A DNA stretch of 6,159 nucleotides. Source: Puniceicoccales bacterium (lineage in GTDB: Bacteria > Verrucomicrobiota > Verrucomicrobiia > Opitutales > Oceanipulchritudinaceae). The notes below the pieces were generated by a model that did no database searches, was not told the DNA's origin, and saw nothing but the letters and a program-made list of their open reading frames with translations. Below are positions 1 to 5,965 of this stretch, one piece after another. The number at the start of each line of letters is the position of its first letter. Positions within the stretch are counted from its first letter, which is position 1. The DNA lies in the NCBI GenBank assembly GCA_030595525.1, contig JAUVDD010000105.1, forward strand, positions 1 to 6,159, in the 5' to 3' direction. The translations under genes and the position numbers were made by a program.

Positions 1-120
<120 letters not shown>

Positions 121-170
121 AAAACTTTCAGAGCGTTTTGGATCCGGGTTTAAAAATTTCGGACCCTAAA

Positions 171-203
171 CGTCTGTACCGATGACCGAAGTCATCGGCG
201 ACG
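171..203 (-). other. rRNA leader stem-loop with UUCG tetraloop
   Basis: On the minus strand CCGATGAC (186-179 complement) and GTCATCGG form a perfect 8-bp stem closed by TTCG, giving the very stable C(UUCG)G tetraloop in RNA. A further four pairs (positions 171-174 with 200-203) extend the stem below a small asymmetric internal loop (175-178 against 199). It lies about 50 nt upstream of the mature 16S 5' end, inside the expected pre-rRNA leader. Its role is inferred: such leader helices can guide pre-16S folding or processing. It is not followed by a U-tract, so it is not read as a terminator. Confidence 0.75.
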
Positions 204-236
204 TCCTAGGTTTAATATTACTATTTATATTAGGAC
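203..236 (-). other. Second rRNA leader stem-loop, AT-rich
   Basis: Positions 203-208 (GTCCTA on the plus strand) and 231-236 (TAGGAC) are a perfect 6-bp inverted repeat. Inside it, ATAT at 215-218 can pair with ATAT at 227-230, leaving an 8-nt loop and a 6-nt bulge. It abuts the UUCG hairpin, so the leader just before 16S looks like two consecutive helices. The pairing is seen in the sequence; a function in pre-rRNA folding is inferred. Confidence 0.5.
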
Positions 237-288
237 ACATAAACAAAGGATTGATCGGTACTATGACCTACCAATCACACTTAGTAAC

Positions 289-319
289 TTTCAAAGAACA
301 GCGCGCTTTCAAATGCGCG
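289..319 (-). promoter_or_regulatory. rrn antitermination (nut-like) site: boxB hairpin then boxA
   Basis: On the minus strand a hairpin (CGCGC, 8-nt loop, GCGCG; positions 319-302) is immediately followed by TGTTCTTTGAAA (300-289), which resembles the boxA consensus TGCTCTTTAACA. The order boxB then boxA, roughly 170-180 nt before the 16S 5' end, matches known rrn leader antitermination sites, where NusB/NusE (S10) bind boxA RNA. Identification rests on motif likeness and position. Confidence 0.65.
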
Positions 320-329
320 AAAGCCCTCC

Positions 330-381
330 AAGAAGGTTTTGAAACTGAAAGCCGTCAAGCCTTTTGCTAAACTTTTTTCAG
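330..381 (-). promoter_or_regulatory. Candidate rrn promoter: -35 TTGACG with upstream A-rich tract
   Basis: On the minus strand TTGACG (358-353) matches the sigma-70 -35 consensus at five of six bases. It is preceded by an A/T-rich run (about 380-361, including AAAAAAG and CAAAAG) that could serve as an UP element. At 16-18 bp spacing the -10 position reads around CCTTCTTG, a poor match to TATAAT, so the -10 is not supported by consensus. The expected start, near 320-325, would fall just before the boxB hairpin, which makes geometric sense. An alternative TATAGC near 400 has only a weak -35. Moderate to low confidence. Confidence 0.4.
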
Positions 382-614
382 AAAACTCTGGTGGGCTATA
401 AAAGAACGATTTTCCCGATTAAGGAAAGAGGACGATCATTGGGGTTTCCGGATAGGTCGGTCAACACAAATATAAAATATTTTCATTTAAAACCTGAAAC
501 GAACTGCTTTGCCAAATACATGGCCGAAGCACCCTGGAGATCGACTTTTCAAGAACGGGAAAGTTGGCCAAAGAAGCAGACGAAAAGTTTCTGGCAAGTC
601 TTTTTTGAAAAAAA
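359..614. other. Gene-free spacer between DTW-like gene and rrn promoter
   Basis: About 250 bp that includes the A-rich promoter-upstream tract at its left end. No frame here has protein-like composition or a recognisable family, and no tRNA-like fold was seen. Just after the stop of the DTW-like gene the minus strand reads seven T, C, six A, which is not a GC-rich terminator stem. The only other hairpin noted is a weak ACTTT/AAAGT pair near 542-565. Readthrough from the upstream operon toward the rRNA gene is therefore not excluded. Confidence 0.5.
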
Positions 615-1091
615 TCATGATTTCTTAAATTGCTCAAGAAACAGATCCTTCCAATAATAGTGATCGAGGAACCCATCAATCGGGCGTCCAGCCAGTAACC
701 GTGCGGCATAGAGGGCTTCGACGGAGGCGAGCCCACGGGCGGGATCCTGACTAATCTTACTTACCCGGGGATAAGCGGTTTTCAACCACGGCGGGAGGGA
801 GCGGGGAGTCGGAATCCCGGTCAAAGTAGCCTCCAACTGAGGGAGAAGCCTCCAGGTACTATCCAAAAGAAGAAGCGGCAAACCAGCATCCGCCTCAGAT
901 AGGACAGGTGCATCTACCTGTAGAAGGATGTAACCAGTCGCATCAAACTTGAATCCTGACCCAGCTTCATGGAAGATAATATCCATTCTTCCTACGAGTG
1001 GTTGCAGGCTGCATTTGGACTTTTTTTCCTTTGGATGACGGATCACAACATCACAAGGACCAGGCTCACCACTGACAGATTCCGGTATCAT
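615..1091 (-). CDS. DTW/TSR3-like protein, putative RNA aminocarboxypropyltransferase
   Basis: 158 residues. DTW proteins (bacterial TapT/TuaA) and TSR3 transfer the 3-amino-3-carboxypropyl group of S-adenosylmethionine to RNA uridine: tRNA U47 for bacterial DTW, small-subunit rRNA for archaeal/eukaryotic TSR3. What supports the link: [15 protein letters not shown] at 15-29 resembles the DTW 'QHPRE...NT' segment; LLLLDSTW at 73-80 resembles the DTW-naming LDGTW; and AYPRVSK...[13 protein letters not shown] at 106-130 resembles the C-terminal S-x-x-E-A region shared by DTW and TSR3. The protein is shorter than typical DTW proteins and lacks their N-terminal cysteine cluster; its only cysteines are C13 and C27. 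The start is the ATG of a TAATG overlap with the cmk stop; no Shine-Dalgarno is visible, so re-initiation is likely. It is the last gene of the operon, with an rRNA operon downstream. The family call is by motif memory; substrate is unknown. Confidence 0.6.
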   Translation of the reverse strand: MIPESVSGEPGPCDVVIRHPKEKKSKCSLQPLVGRMDIIFHEAGSGFKFDATGYILLQVDAPVLSEADAGLPLLLLDSTWRLLPQLEATLTGIPTPRSLPPWLKTAYPRVSKISQDPARGLASVEALYAARLLAGRPIDGFLDHYYWKDLFLEQFKKS

Positions 1092-1777
1092 TACGCATCT
1101 GATCCAGGAAGTAATGCGACAATTCTATCCACAACCTCCTCAAGACTGATATCAGAGTTATCTATTATTATGGCATCGTCGGCCGCTTTCATGGGAGCAG
1201 TGGCGCGGGAAGCATCTCGCTTATCCCGGTCTCCAATGGCATCGGTACTTCCCTCCAACTGACGCCGGAGTTGGCGTTTGGCGGGATCCGCTTTCAAAAA
1301 GATCTTCACATCGGCATCCGGAAGAATAACGGTACCGATATCGCGGCCATCCATGACTATTCCGGAAAACCCTTTTAACCTGGCTACTTCAACCTGTTGT
1401 CGCTGGTAGGTTTTGACCGCTTCGCGAACGAGGGGAATTGCCGACATGGGTGACACCTGCGCATTCACCTCGGGCGACCGAAGCTCGCCATTGCCCAGCG
1501 GCTGGTCCCCGGCGATACAAATTTGAGCCTCATGCCCGCATATCCGGGTTGAAAAAGTCAAGTCCCTGACAACGTCCTTTAATTCCGAAGTCTCCCTTGG
1601 CTCCAAGCCCTTCTCCAGGCAGGCATAAGTAACTGCACGGTAATGGCTACCTGTGTCCACGTGGAGGAAATTGCATTTTTCGGCAAGGCGTCTGGAAGTA
1701 GAGGATTTGCCGGATGCGGCGCCCCCGTCGATCGCGATGACATTGAAGGACTTTAATGTCTGGCAATTATTTGTCAT
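1091..1777 (-). CDS. cmk: Cytidylate kinase
   Basis: 228 residues, the usual length for bacterial Cmk. It phosphorylates CMP and dCMP with ATP in the cytoplasm, recycling CMP and supplying pyrimidine nucleotides. Seen: the P-loop GGAASGKS at 18-25 after a beta strand (VIAID); [13 protein letters not shown] at about 40-52, matching the family LDTGAMYRAVT CMP-binding segment (His in place of the usual Met); [20 protein letters not shown], the conserved GRDIGTVVFPDA block with the CMP-contacting Arg-Asp; and [25 protein letters not shown] near the C-terminus, matching the family RD..D..R..APL..A.DA..ID pattern. The lid region before RDKRD looks roughly ten residues shorter than in many homologues. 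Its ATG lies inside the 3' end of aroA (11-base overlap in another frame) with no clear Shine-Dalgarno, suggesting translational coupling. Confidence 0.96.
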   Translation of the reverse strand: MTNNCQTLKSFNVIAIDGGAASGKSSTSRRLAEKCNFLHVDTGSHYRAVTYACLEKGLEPRETSELKDVVRDLTFSTRICGHEAQICIAGDQPLGNGELRSPEVNAQVSPMSAIPLVREAVKTYQRQQVEVARLKGFSGIVMDGRDIGTVILPDADVKIFLKADPAKRQLRRQLEGSTDAIGDRDKRDASRATAPMKAADDAIIIDNSDISLEEVVDRIVALLPGSDA

Positions 1778-3110
1778 GAGAAAATCGATACAATCTATTC
1801 AACTCATCAAAGAACCTGGGGAAGGTTTTTCCACAGCAACCGGGATCAGCGATGTGTAGCCAGGGAGAATCACCGAAGCGATTACTGCAACCAAGTATTC
1901 CAAAAGACATGGCCACTCGATGATCTTTGTAGGTTTCAATAATGACCAAGCCTGGTTGTTTAACGAATTCCTTATTAAAGGGGTGAATCGTCATTGAAGA
2001 CTCCCGTTCCTCGACTTCGGCCCCAATACGTTTCAGCTCTGTGGCCATTCCATGGATCCTGTCTGTTTCCTGGAAGCGTGTATGCCCAATTCCGTTAATG
2101 CTGATCGGGAAAGGAACCAGTGGCGCAACAGCAGCCAAGGTAAGGAAGGTGTCAGAGAAAGCCGTGAAGTCAAAAGAGTGATGTCCGGAGCTCAAGGAAT
2201 TCCCTGCTTTAACCAACCACCCTTCGGAAGTCTGTTCGATATCCATTCCGAGCTCATGTATGATCTTGGCAAACTCCCGGTCTCCCTGAAGCATGTTCTG
2301 CCGAAAGCCCAGGATGTGCAGATGACCGCCGACAACACATGGAAGCATCATGAAGTAGCTGGCGGCCGTTACATCCGGCTCGATAGGGAATTCTCCATCA
2401 GCGGGAACCACATACGTTTGTCCAGCACGCAAATCATACCCTTCCCTTGGTGTCCCGGCAATGATTGCGCCCCACTGTTTCATAATCCCAGCTGTCATGT
2501 TAACGAAAGCTGGACGCACATTCGGACATTCTATTCGAACAGGATCCCGGGCAAGTGGCGCTACCATCATCAGTGCTGAAAGCATTTGGCTGCTGGCTGT
2601 GGCATCAACTCTCCAGTGGCCTCCCTTTAAGCCGGAGGTATGCACCTCGAATGGAAAACATCCTTCCTGACCATGAAACGTGAAACGAGCTCCCTGTGTT
2701 TTGAGCGCTTCAATCAATCCTCCCATTGGACGAACTTGCATCTCCTCATCACCATCAATAAAGTAATGGCCGTTCGGGTGCAGACAAACAAAGGCTGTCA
2801 GGAACCGAGCAGCCGTGCCCGCATTACCTACATACAAATGACCCGTGGCATTTGGAATAGCCCCAGCCTGTCCCACAATCTCAATCCACTCCTCTTCCGG
2901 GTTCTTTATTATATAGAATCCCAGTTCCTTGAGGATGGTTGCCATTATTCGGGTATCCCGACTGAACAAGGCACCGGTCAAGCGAACCCGGCCATCGCTG
3001 AGTGCAGCCAGCATTAAGGCCCGATTTGTCAGACTCTTTGATCCGGGCAACCTTACCTCTCCCTTGCAGGGTTCGGACCAAGGTTGAACTGGATACGGGT
3101 CCACAAGCAT
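1767..3110 (-). CDS. aroA: 3-phosphoshikimate 1-carboxyvinyltransferase (EPSP synthase)
   Basis: 447 residues, close to the family norm (about 430-450). Transfers the enolpyruvyl group of PEP to shikimate-3-phosphate, the sixth shikimate-pathway step. Seen: LPGSKSLTNRALMLAAL (21-37) with Lys25; GNAGTAARF (95-103), the PEP/glyphosate loop; a conserved Arg in VRPMGGL (126-132); SSQMLSALMM (173-182); Asp320 in FSDTFLTLAAVAP as the probable catalytic Asp; QETDRIHGMATELKRIGAE (347-365) with catalytic Glu348; DHRVAM (396-401); and GKTFPRFF (427-434) with the C-terminal Lys428. The family RxKETDR Lys is Gln here, and the residue after the loop Arg is Phe where E. coli has Pro101. A good Shine-Dalgarno GGGAAGGA (3126-3119) sits 8 nt before the ATG, which also overlaps the tyrA stop as TAATG. 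Confidence 0.97.
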   Translation of the reverse strand: MLVDPYPVQPWSEPCKGEVRLPGSKSLTNRALMLAALSDGRVRLTGALFSRDTRIMATILKELGFYIIKNPEEEWIEIVGQAGAIPNATGHLYVGNAGTAARFLTAFVCLHPNGHYFIDGDEEMQVRPMGGLIEALKTQGARFTFHGQEGCFPFEVHTSGLKGGHWRVDATASSQMLSALMMVAPLARDPVRIECPNVRPAFVNMTAGIMKQWGAIIAGTPREGYDLRAGQTYVVPADGEFPIEPDVTAASYFMMLPCVVGGHLHILGFRQNMLQGDREFAKIIHELGMDIEQTSEGWLVKAGNSLSSGHHSFDFTAFSDTFLTLAAVAPLVPFPISINGIGHTRFQETDRIHGMATELKRIGAEVEERESSMTIHPFNKEFVKQPGLVIIETYKDHRVAMSFGILGCSNRFGDSPWLHIADPGCCGKTFPRFFDELNRLYRFSHDK

Positions 3111-3955
3111 TATTCCAATCCTTCCCTGTAGGATTTACCTAAATCAAGAAGGTGCCGGACTTGAGCCCATTCACCGTTAAGGATGTTGGACCGGATGGTA
3201 GCCAACTCTCGTTCGAATCCTTCCATCGATCTCAGCAATTCCTCTTTATTCTCTTCAAAGATGGACCGCCAGATTTCCGGACTGCCAGCCGCGACCCGTG
3301 TCGTATCCCTCAAGCCAGGACCACTAAAAGCCTGCCAGCTATCCGGATGACGACTCAATTGCAGACACAGCAAGGAAGCCAGCATGTGTGGCAGGTGGCT
3401 TATATGGGCAACTATTTCATCATGCTTTTCAGGAGACATGGTACTGACCTCCATGCCCAGCGACTTCCAGAAACGCACCAGCTTGTCGACTTCTGTGGCT
3501 GGCACATTCTGCAAAGGAGTGACCAAACAAGCGCGGTCCTTGAATAATTCAGCTTTGGCATAAGCCATTCCGCTCTTTTCGGATCCTGCCATAGGATGGG
3601 ATCCGATGAAATTCACCCCTTCTGGTACAGCATGGCTGGATAACCTGCAAATTCGGCTCTTGGTACTCCCTACATCTGTAACGATGGCACCCTTTCCCAG
3701 GCTTTGTCCCATTTCCTCCACCATACCGGTTATCATATCCACCGGCGTACAGAGGATTACCAGATCACTCCCGTTCACAGATTCACTGGGATCCGCAAAT
3801 GCTGCATCGCACCAACCCGAAGATTGGCAGTCAGCTCGACTCTCAGCGCGTCTTGCCCAAACATGTATGCGCTTCGCCAGGGCAAATTTGTGAGCTGCCA
3901 TTCCGAGTGAAGCTCCGAGCAGTCCGGGAGCCAATATGGTCATTTGTTCAAACAC
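3110..3955 (-). CDS. tyrA: Prephenate (or arogenate) dehydrogenase
   Basis: 281 residues, a one-domain TyrA without chorismate mutase or ACT domain. It oxidatively decarboxylates prephenate (or arogenate) toward tyrosine. Seen: Rossmann start MTILAPGLLGASLG with A9-x-G11-x-x-G14, Ala replacing the first Gly; TDVGSTKS (93-100); GSHPMAGSEKSG (118-129) with the probable catalytic His120; HDEIVAHISHLPHMLAS (178-194); and GPGLRDTTRVAAGSPEIWRSIF (212-233) with conserved arginines. After strand 2 the text is HVWARRAESR: Arg residues instead of the Asp typical of NAD-specific TyrA, hinting at NADP use. Start: I chose GTG at 3955 because MFEQMTIL aligns with the common family opening MFKKIAII; ATG at 3943 is the alternative. 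Neither has a Shine-Dalgarno. First gene of the operon; its stop overlaps the aroA start. Confidence 0.94.
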   Translation of the reverse strand: MFEQMTILAPGLLGASLGMAAHKFALAKRIHVWARRAESRADCQSSGWCDAAFADPSESVNGSDLVILCTPVDMITGMVEEMGQSLGKGAIVTDVGSTKSRICRLSSHAVPEGVNFIGSHPMAGSEKSGMAYAKAELFKDRACLVTPLQNVPATEVDKLVRFWKSLGMEVSTMSPEKHDEIVAHISHLPHMLASLLCLQLSRHPDSWQAFSGPGLRDTTRVAAGSPEIWRSIFEENKEELLRSMEGFERELATIRSNILNGEWAQVRHLLDLGKSYREGLE

Positions 3956-4118
3956 GCTGTATATATATGGATGTTCTGAACCTTTCTGGAAACCCTAATT
4001 TGAAGATTCCCCGAAAATACTCTCTGGAAACTCCTATTCGTTATTATTGCATTTTCATTGATGAAGAAGGAGTCTTGCTTTTTCAACACTCAGTCATTCT
4101 TAACGAACGCTGATCTAA
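3956..4118. promoter_or_regulatory. Divergent intergenic region (tyrA operon / membrane protein)
   Basis: 163 bp between two divergently transcribed genes, so promoters for both should lie here. Toward tyrA, a TTGAAA (-35 like, near 4086-4081) sits 17 bp from a weak CATCAA. Toward the plus-strand gene, TTGCTT (4075-4080) sits 16 bp before TTCTTA (4097-4102). Neither pair is convincing. A small perfect inverted repeat TTCAT-TG-ATGAA lies at 4054-4065 and could be chance or an operator. No open frame of protein character was seen. Confidence 0.45.
3960..3967 (-). promoter_or_regulatory. Possible -10 element next to tyrA GTG (leaderless candidate)
   Basis: The minus strand carries a TATATATA run ending only 4-6 bases before the chosen GTG start of tyrA. 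If it acts as a -10 element, transcription would begin at or beside the start codon, which would fit the absence of a Shine-Dalgarno. The -35 position at 17 bp reads TTCCAG, a weak match. AT runs arise easily by chance, so this is a low-confidence proposal. Confidence 0.25.
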
Positions 4119-5906
4119 ATGAAGTTTCTCCACAAATACGGAACACGCAGCAATGAGATCCGCCGAGCCAAAAAGGAGCTCTACGGTCGTCTTAGCATGG
4201 CAGTTGCGGCCGTGGTTTTCCTGGCCCTGATGTTCCTGATCACCCAATTTCGACCCCGTATCCACGAAGAGGCTGTGACGGGACAACAGGAATCAGACTT
4301 CAGGGGCGATACCCTTACAGATCCACGCCAAATCAACTTCCGCCAACAAGTCGATGCAATCGTTGAAGAGTACAATTCGCAAATTGGTGACGGGGTAAGT
4401 GGCCCGGATTCCGTTGAGCTGCTGAACAAGGCAATTGTTCTGCAAAACGAGCTAATTCAATCAAGGAGCGGCGATATTGCAGCCAGAGTTGATGTGGATC
4501 GATTGAAGGAACTCCACTCTATCAGGGATGAAACCATGGGGCAGTACCTGATCGCCCAATCCATCCGGCAAGAAGAGGAAGCTTCGAAGGTATGGGAAAA
4601 CGGCGATTTTGCGGAAGCAGTCCGTCTTCTAAATAGAGCTGTTAATATCCAATCGAAAATTAACGAGCAATACCCGCTCTCTTCCAATAGCAATTCGTCC
4701 AGATCGCTTCAGCTAATCAGTCAGGTCCTGGTCTGGCAGACCCAGCCAATCGCCGAAAAGGCAGACCGTCTAAAGGATGAGGCATACCAGTTGATTAAAG
4801 AGGGCCAATATGCTGAGGCCCGGAGAAGAGTACGCGATGCGCTTAATCAGCAAATACTGCTCAATGAGGAATTTCGCCAATCCCGCTACGCTTCAGTCTT
4901 TCGTATGAGAAAATTCGAAGAGGCTGTATCAGAAATTGACGCTGCACAGGATGTGACCTCTGTAACAAATCTAATTAAGGAAGCGGAGGGTGCGCTCGAT
5001 TCCGGGAATTATCAAATCGCCGAGGCCAAGGCGAAAGAAGCCGAGACTTTACAGATGGGTCTTCTTGATAAATTCAAGGACCCGAACGGGCAGAATGAAG
5101 AATTACTGGCTAATATCCAGATTCTCAAGGATACCGCTGCCAGCATGGCGGCGTTTCAGCGAATTCAGTCCCTCCGCAAAACTACCCGTACAGCTTTGCA
5201 GAAAAGGGACGTCGAAACATTCCAAACACTTATCTCTGAGTGGTCCCGCGAAAGCACGGTTTTTGTCCGGCGATACAAGAAGAGCCGCTTACTGGTGGAG
5301 GTCGAACTGGAGGAAGTGGAATTCCTGCAGAAACTCCGGAGTGAGATTCCTTCCATTCTGGAAATGGTCTATAACAATTTGGCCCCCGTTTCCGTTGGAG
5401 ATAACCAACTCCTATATAAGACAGAAGTACCGCAAGCTCTCTATGAAAGTGTTATCGGTCTAAATCCATCCAGCCAAAAGGATCCAATCAAACCAGTTGA
5501 CTCGGTGACGTGGGAAGAAGCGCAGAACTTCACTCATATGCTCAGCAAAATCCTAGCCAAGCCAGTCTCCCTGCCAGGCAGGTCAATCTACACAGCGGTA
5601 TTGGGGGAAACCAACTTGCAACTGATCCGCTCCCAAGCTTGGTCTTCCGAAAACTCAAACCGTTTAGTTCAACAATGCGGCCAACTCTCCGCCAATGCAT
5701 CCGGATTTCATGATCTGCTCGGAAATGTGGCCGAATGGCTCGATGCGGATTCATCCTACAAAAACCAGGTAGTTGCCATTGGTGGATCCTCCCGGGATTC
5801 AAGCGCACGCCTGAACTCTATTCCTGAGGATCTCCGTTCCCGCACCGAACGAAACCGATTCATAGGATTCCGGTTCGTTGTTCATTCAAAAGCAGTCTCC
5901 GAATAA
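4119..5906 (+). CDS. Membrane-anchored helical-repeat protein with degenerate FGE/SUMF1-like C-terminal domain
   Basis: 595 residues. Residues 1-24 are basic; 25-43 (LSMAVAAVVFLALMFLITQF region) form one hydrophobic membrane segment. With the positive charges before it, the bulk is predicted outside the cytoplasm (periplasmic in a Gram-negative). Residues 73-409 are charged, helical, and built of about five 67-residue repeats. Residues 414-588 resemble the FGE-sulfatase fold: NPSSQKDPIKPVDSVTWEEAQNF (449-471), ASGFHDLLGNVAEWLD (527-542), IGGSSRDSSARL (554-565) and a terminal GFRFVV (583-588). The usual RLPTEAEWEYAAR block is replaced by a short SLPGRSIYTAV, and the only cysteine is C520, so the formylglycine-generating Cys pair is absent. 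It is therefore probably a binding or structural domain, not an active enzyme. No Shine-Dalgarno is seen before the ATG. Its neighbour downstream is a secreted protein on the same strand. The specific function is unknown. Confidence 0.85.
   Translation: MKFLHKYGTRSNEIRRAKKELYGRLSMAVAAVVFLALMFLITQFRPRIHEEAVTGQQESDFRGDTLTDPRQINFRQQVDAIVEEYNSQIGDGVSGPDSVELLNKAIVLQNELIQSRSGDIAARVDVDRLKELHSIRDETMGQYLIAQSIRQEEEASKVWENGDFAEAVRLLNRAVNIQSKINEQYPLSSNSNSSRSLQLISQVLVWQTQPIAEKADRLKDEAYQLIKEGQYAEARRRVRDALNQQILLNEEFRQSRYASVFRMRKFEEAVSEIDAAQDVTSVTNLIKEAEGALDSGNYQIAEAKAKEAETLQMGLLDKFKDPNGQNEELLANIQILKDTAASMAAFQRIQSLRKTTRTALQKRDVETFQTLISEWSRESTVFVRRYKKSRLLVEVELEEVEFLQKLRSEIPSILEMVYNNLAPVSVGDNQLLYKTEVPQALYESVIGLNPSSQKDPIKPVDSVTWEEAQNFTHMLSKILAKPVSLPGRSIYTAVLGETNLQLIRSQAWSSENSNRLVQQCGQLSANASGFHDLLGNVAEWLDADSSYKNQVVAIGGSSRDSSARLNSIPEDLRSRTERNRFIGFRFVVHSKAVSE
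4335..5345 (+). repeat. Five ~67-residue helical protein repeats within the membrane protein
   Basis: Aligning the protein on itself gives A-x-x-x-Q at residues 105/109, 174/178, 241/245 and 308/312, spaced 69, 67 and 67 residues. Each follows a G-[DQN]-[FY]-type turn and an acidic/Ala helix: NGDFAEAVRLLNRA (161-174), EGQYAEARRRVRDA (228-241), SGNYQIAEAKAKEA (295-308). The first unit starts near 73 and is more diverged; the fifth (about 343-409, KRDVETFQTLISEW at 362-375) keeps the spacing but loses the A/Q signature. The look is TPR-like helix pairs, with long helices between turns. Repetition is at protein level, not DNA level. Confidence 0.7.
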
Positions 5907-5965
5907 AAAACTCGATATTCTGCCGAATCATGAAACAATTTAATAAAACCCCGTTCTAAGGACAT
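5907..5965 (+). other. Short spacer with AAGGA ribosome-binding site
   Basis: 59 bp between the membrane protein and the next plus-strand gene. No strong hairpin or U-tract terminator is visible (only a 4-bp ATTC/GAAT pair near 5917-5928), so the two genes may be cotranscribed. AAGGA at 5958-5962 lies only 3 nt before the ATG at 5966, shorter than the usual 5-9 nt spacing, but supports that start. Confidence 0.5.

Noticed and set aside
182..370. Plus-strand open frame of 62 codons
   Set aside because: It lies opposite the rRNA leader hairpins, boxA/boxB site and -35 candidate, and its product has no recognisable features; chance frame.
595..614. T-rich/A-rich run just after the DTW-like stop as a terminator
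   Set aside because: The pairing is only T against A with a one-base loop and no GC stem, so it would not make a stable terminator hairpin.
364..657. Plus-strand open frame of 97 codons in the spacer before the rrn promoter
   Set aside because: Composition is not protein-like, there is no ribosome-binding site or family likeness, and it runs into the 3' end of the DTW-like gene on the other strand.
461..736. Minus-strand frame of 91 codons overlapping the DTW-like gene and running past it
   Set aside because: It begins inside the DTW-like gene in another frame and shows no motif; treated as a shadow.
2052..2579. Plus-strand open frame of 175 codons opposite aroA
   Set aside because: Fully antisense to a gene with all EPSP synthase motifs intact; no family features in its own product.
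4054..4065. TTCAT-TG-ATGAA inverted repeat as an operator
   Set aside because: Only 5 bp per arm in an AT-rich spacer and not placed relative to a convincing promoter; expected by chance often enough.
3799..4113. Plus-strand open frame spanning the tyrA 5' end and the divergent intergenic region
   Set aside because: Mostly antisense to tyrA, no Shine-Dalgarno, no recognisable domain, and it would occupy the only promoter space for both flanking genes.
4990..5463. Plus-strand frame of 157 codons inside the membrane protein gene
   Set aside because: Rich in Arg, Ser and Trp as expected for an out-of-frame reading of a Lys/Glu/Ala-rich repeat region.
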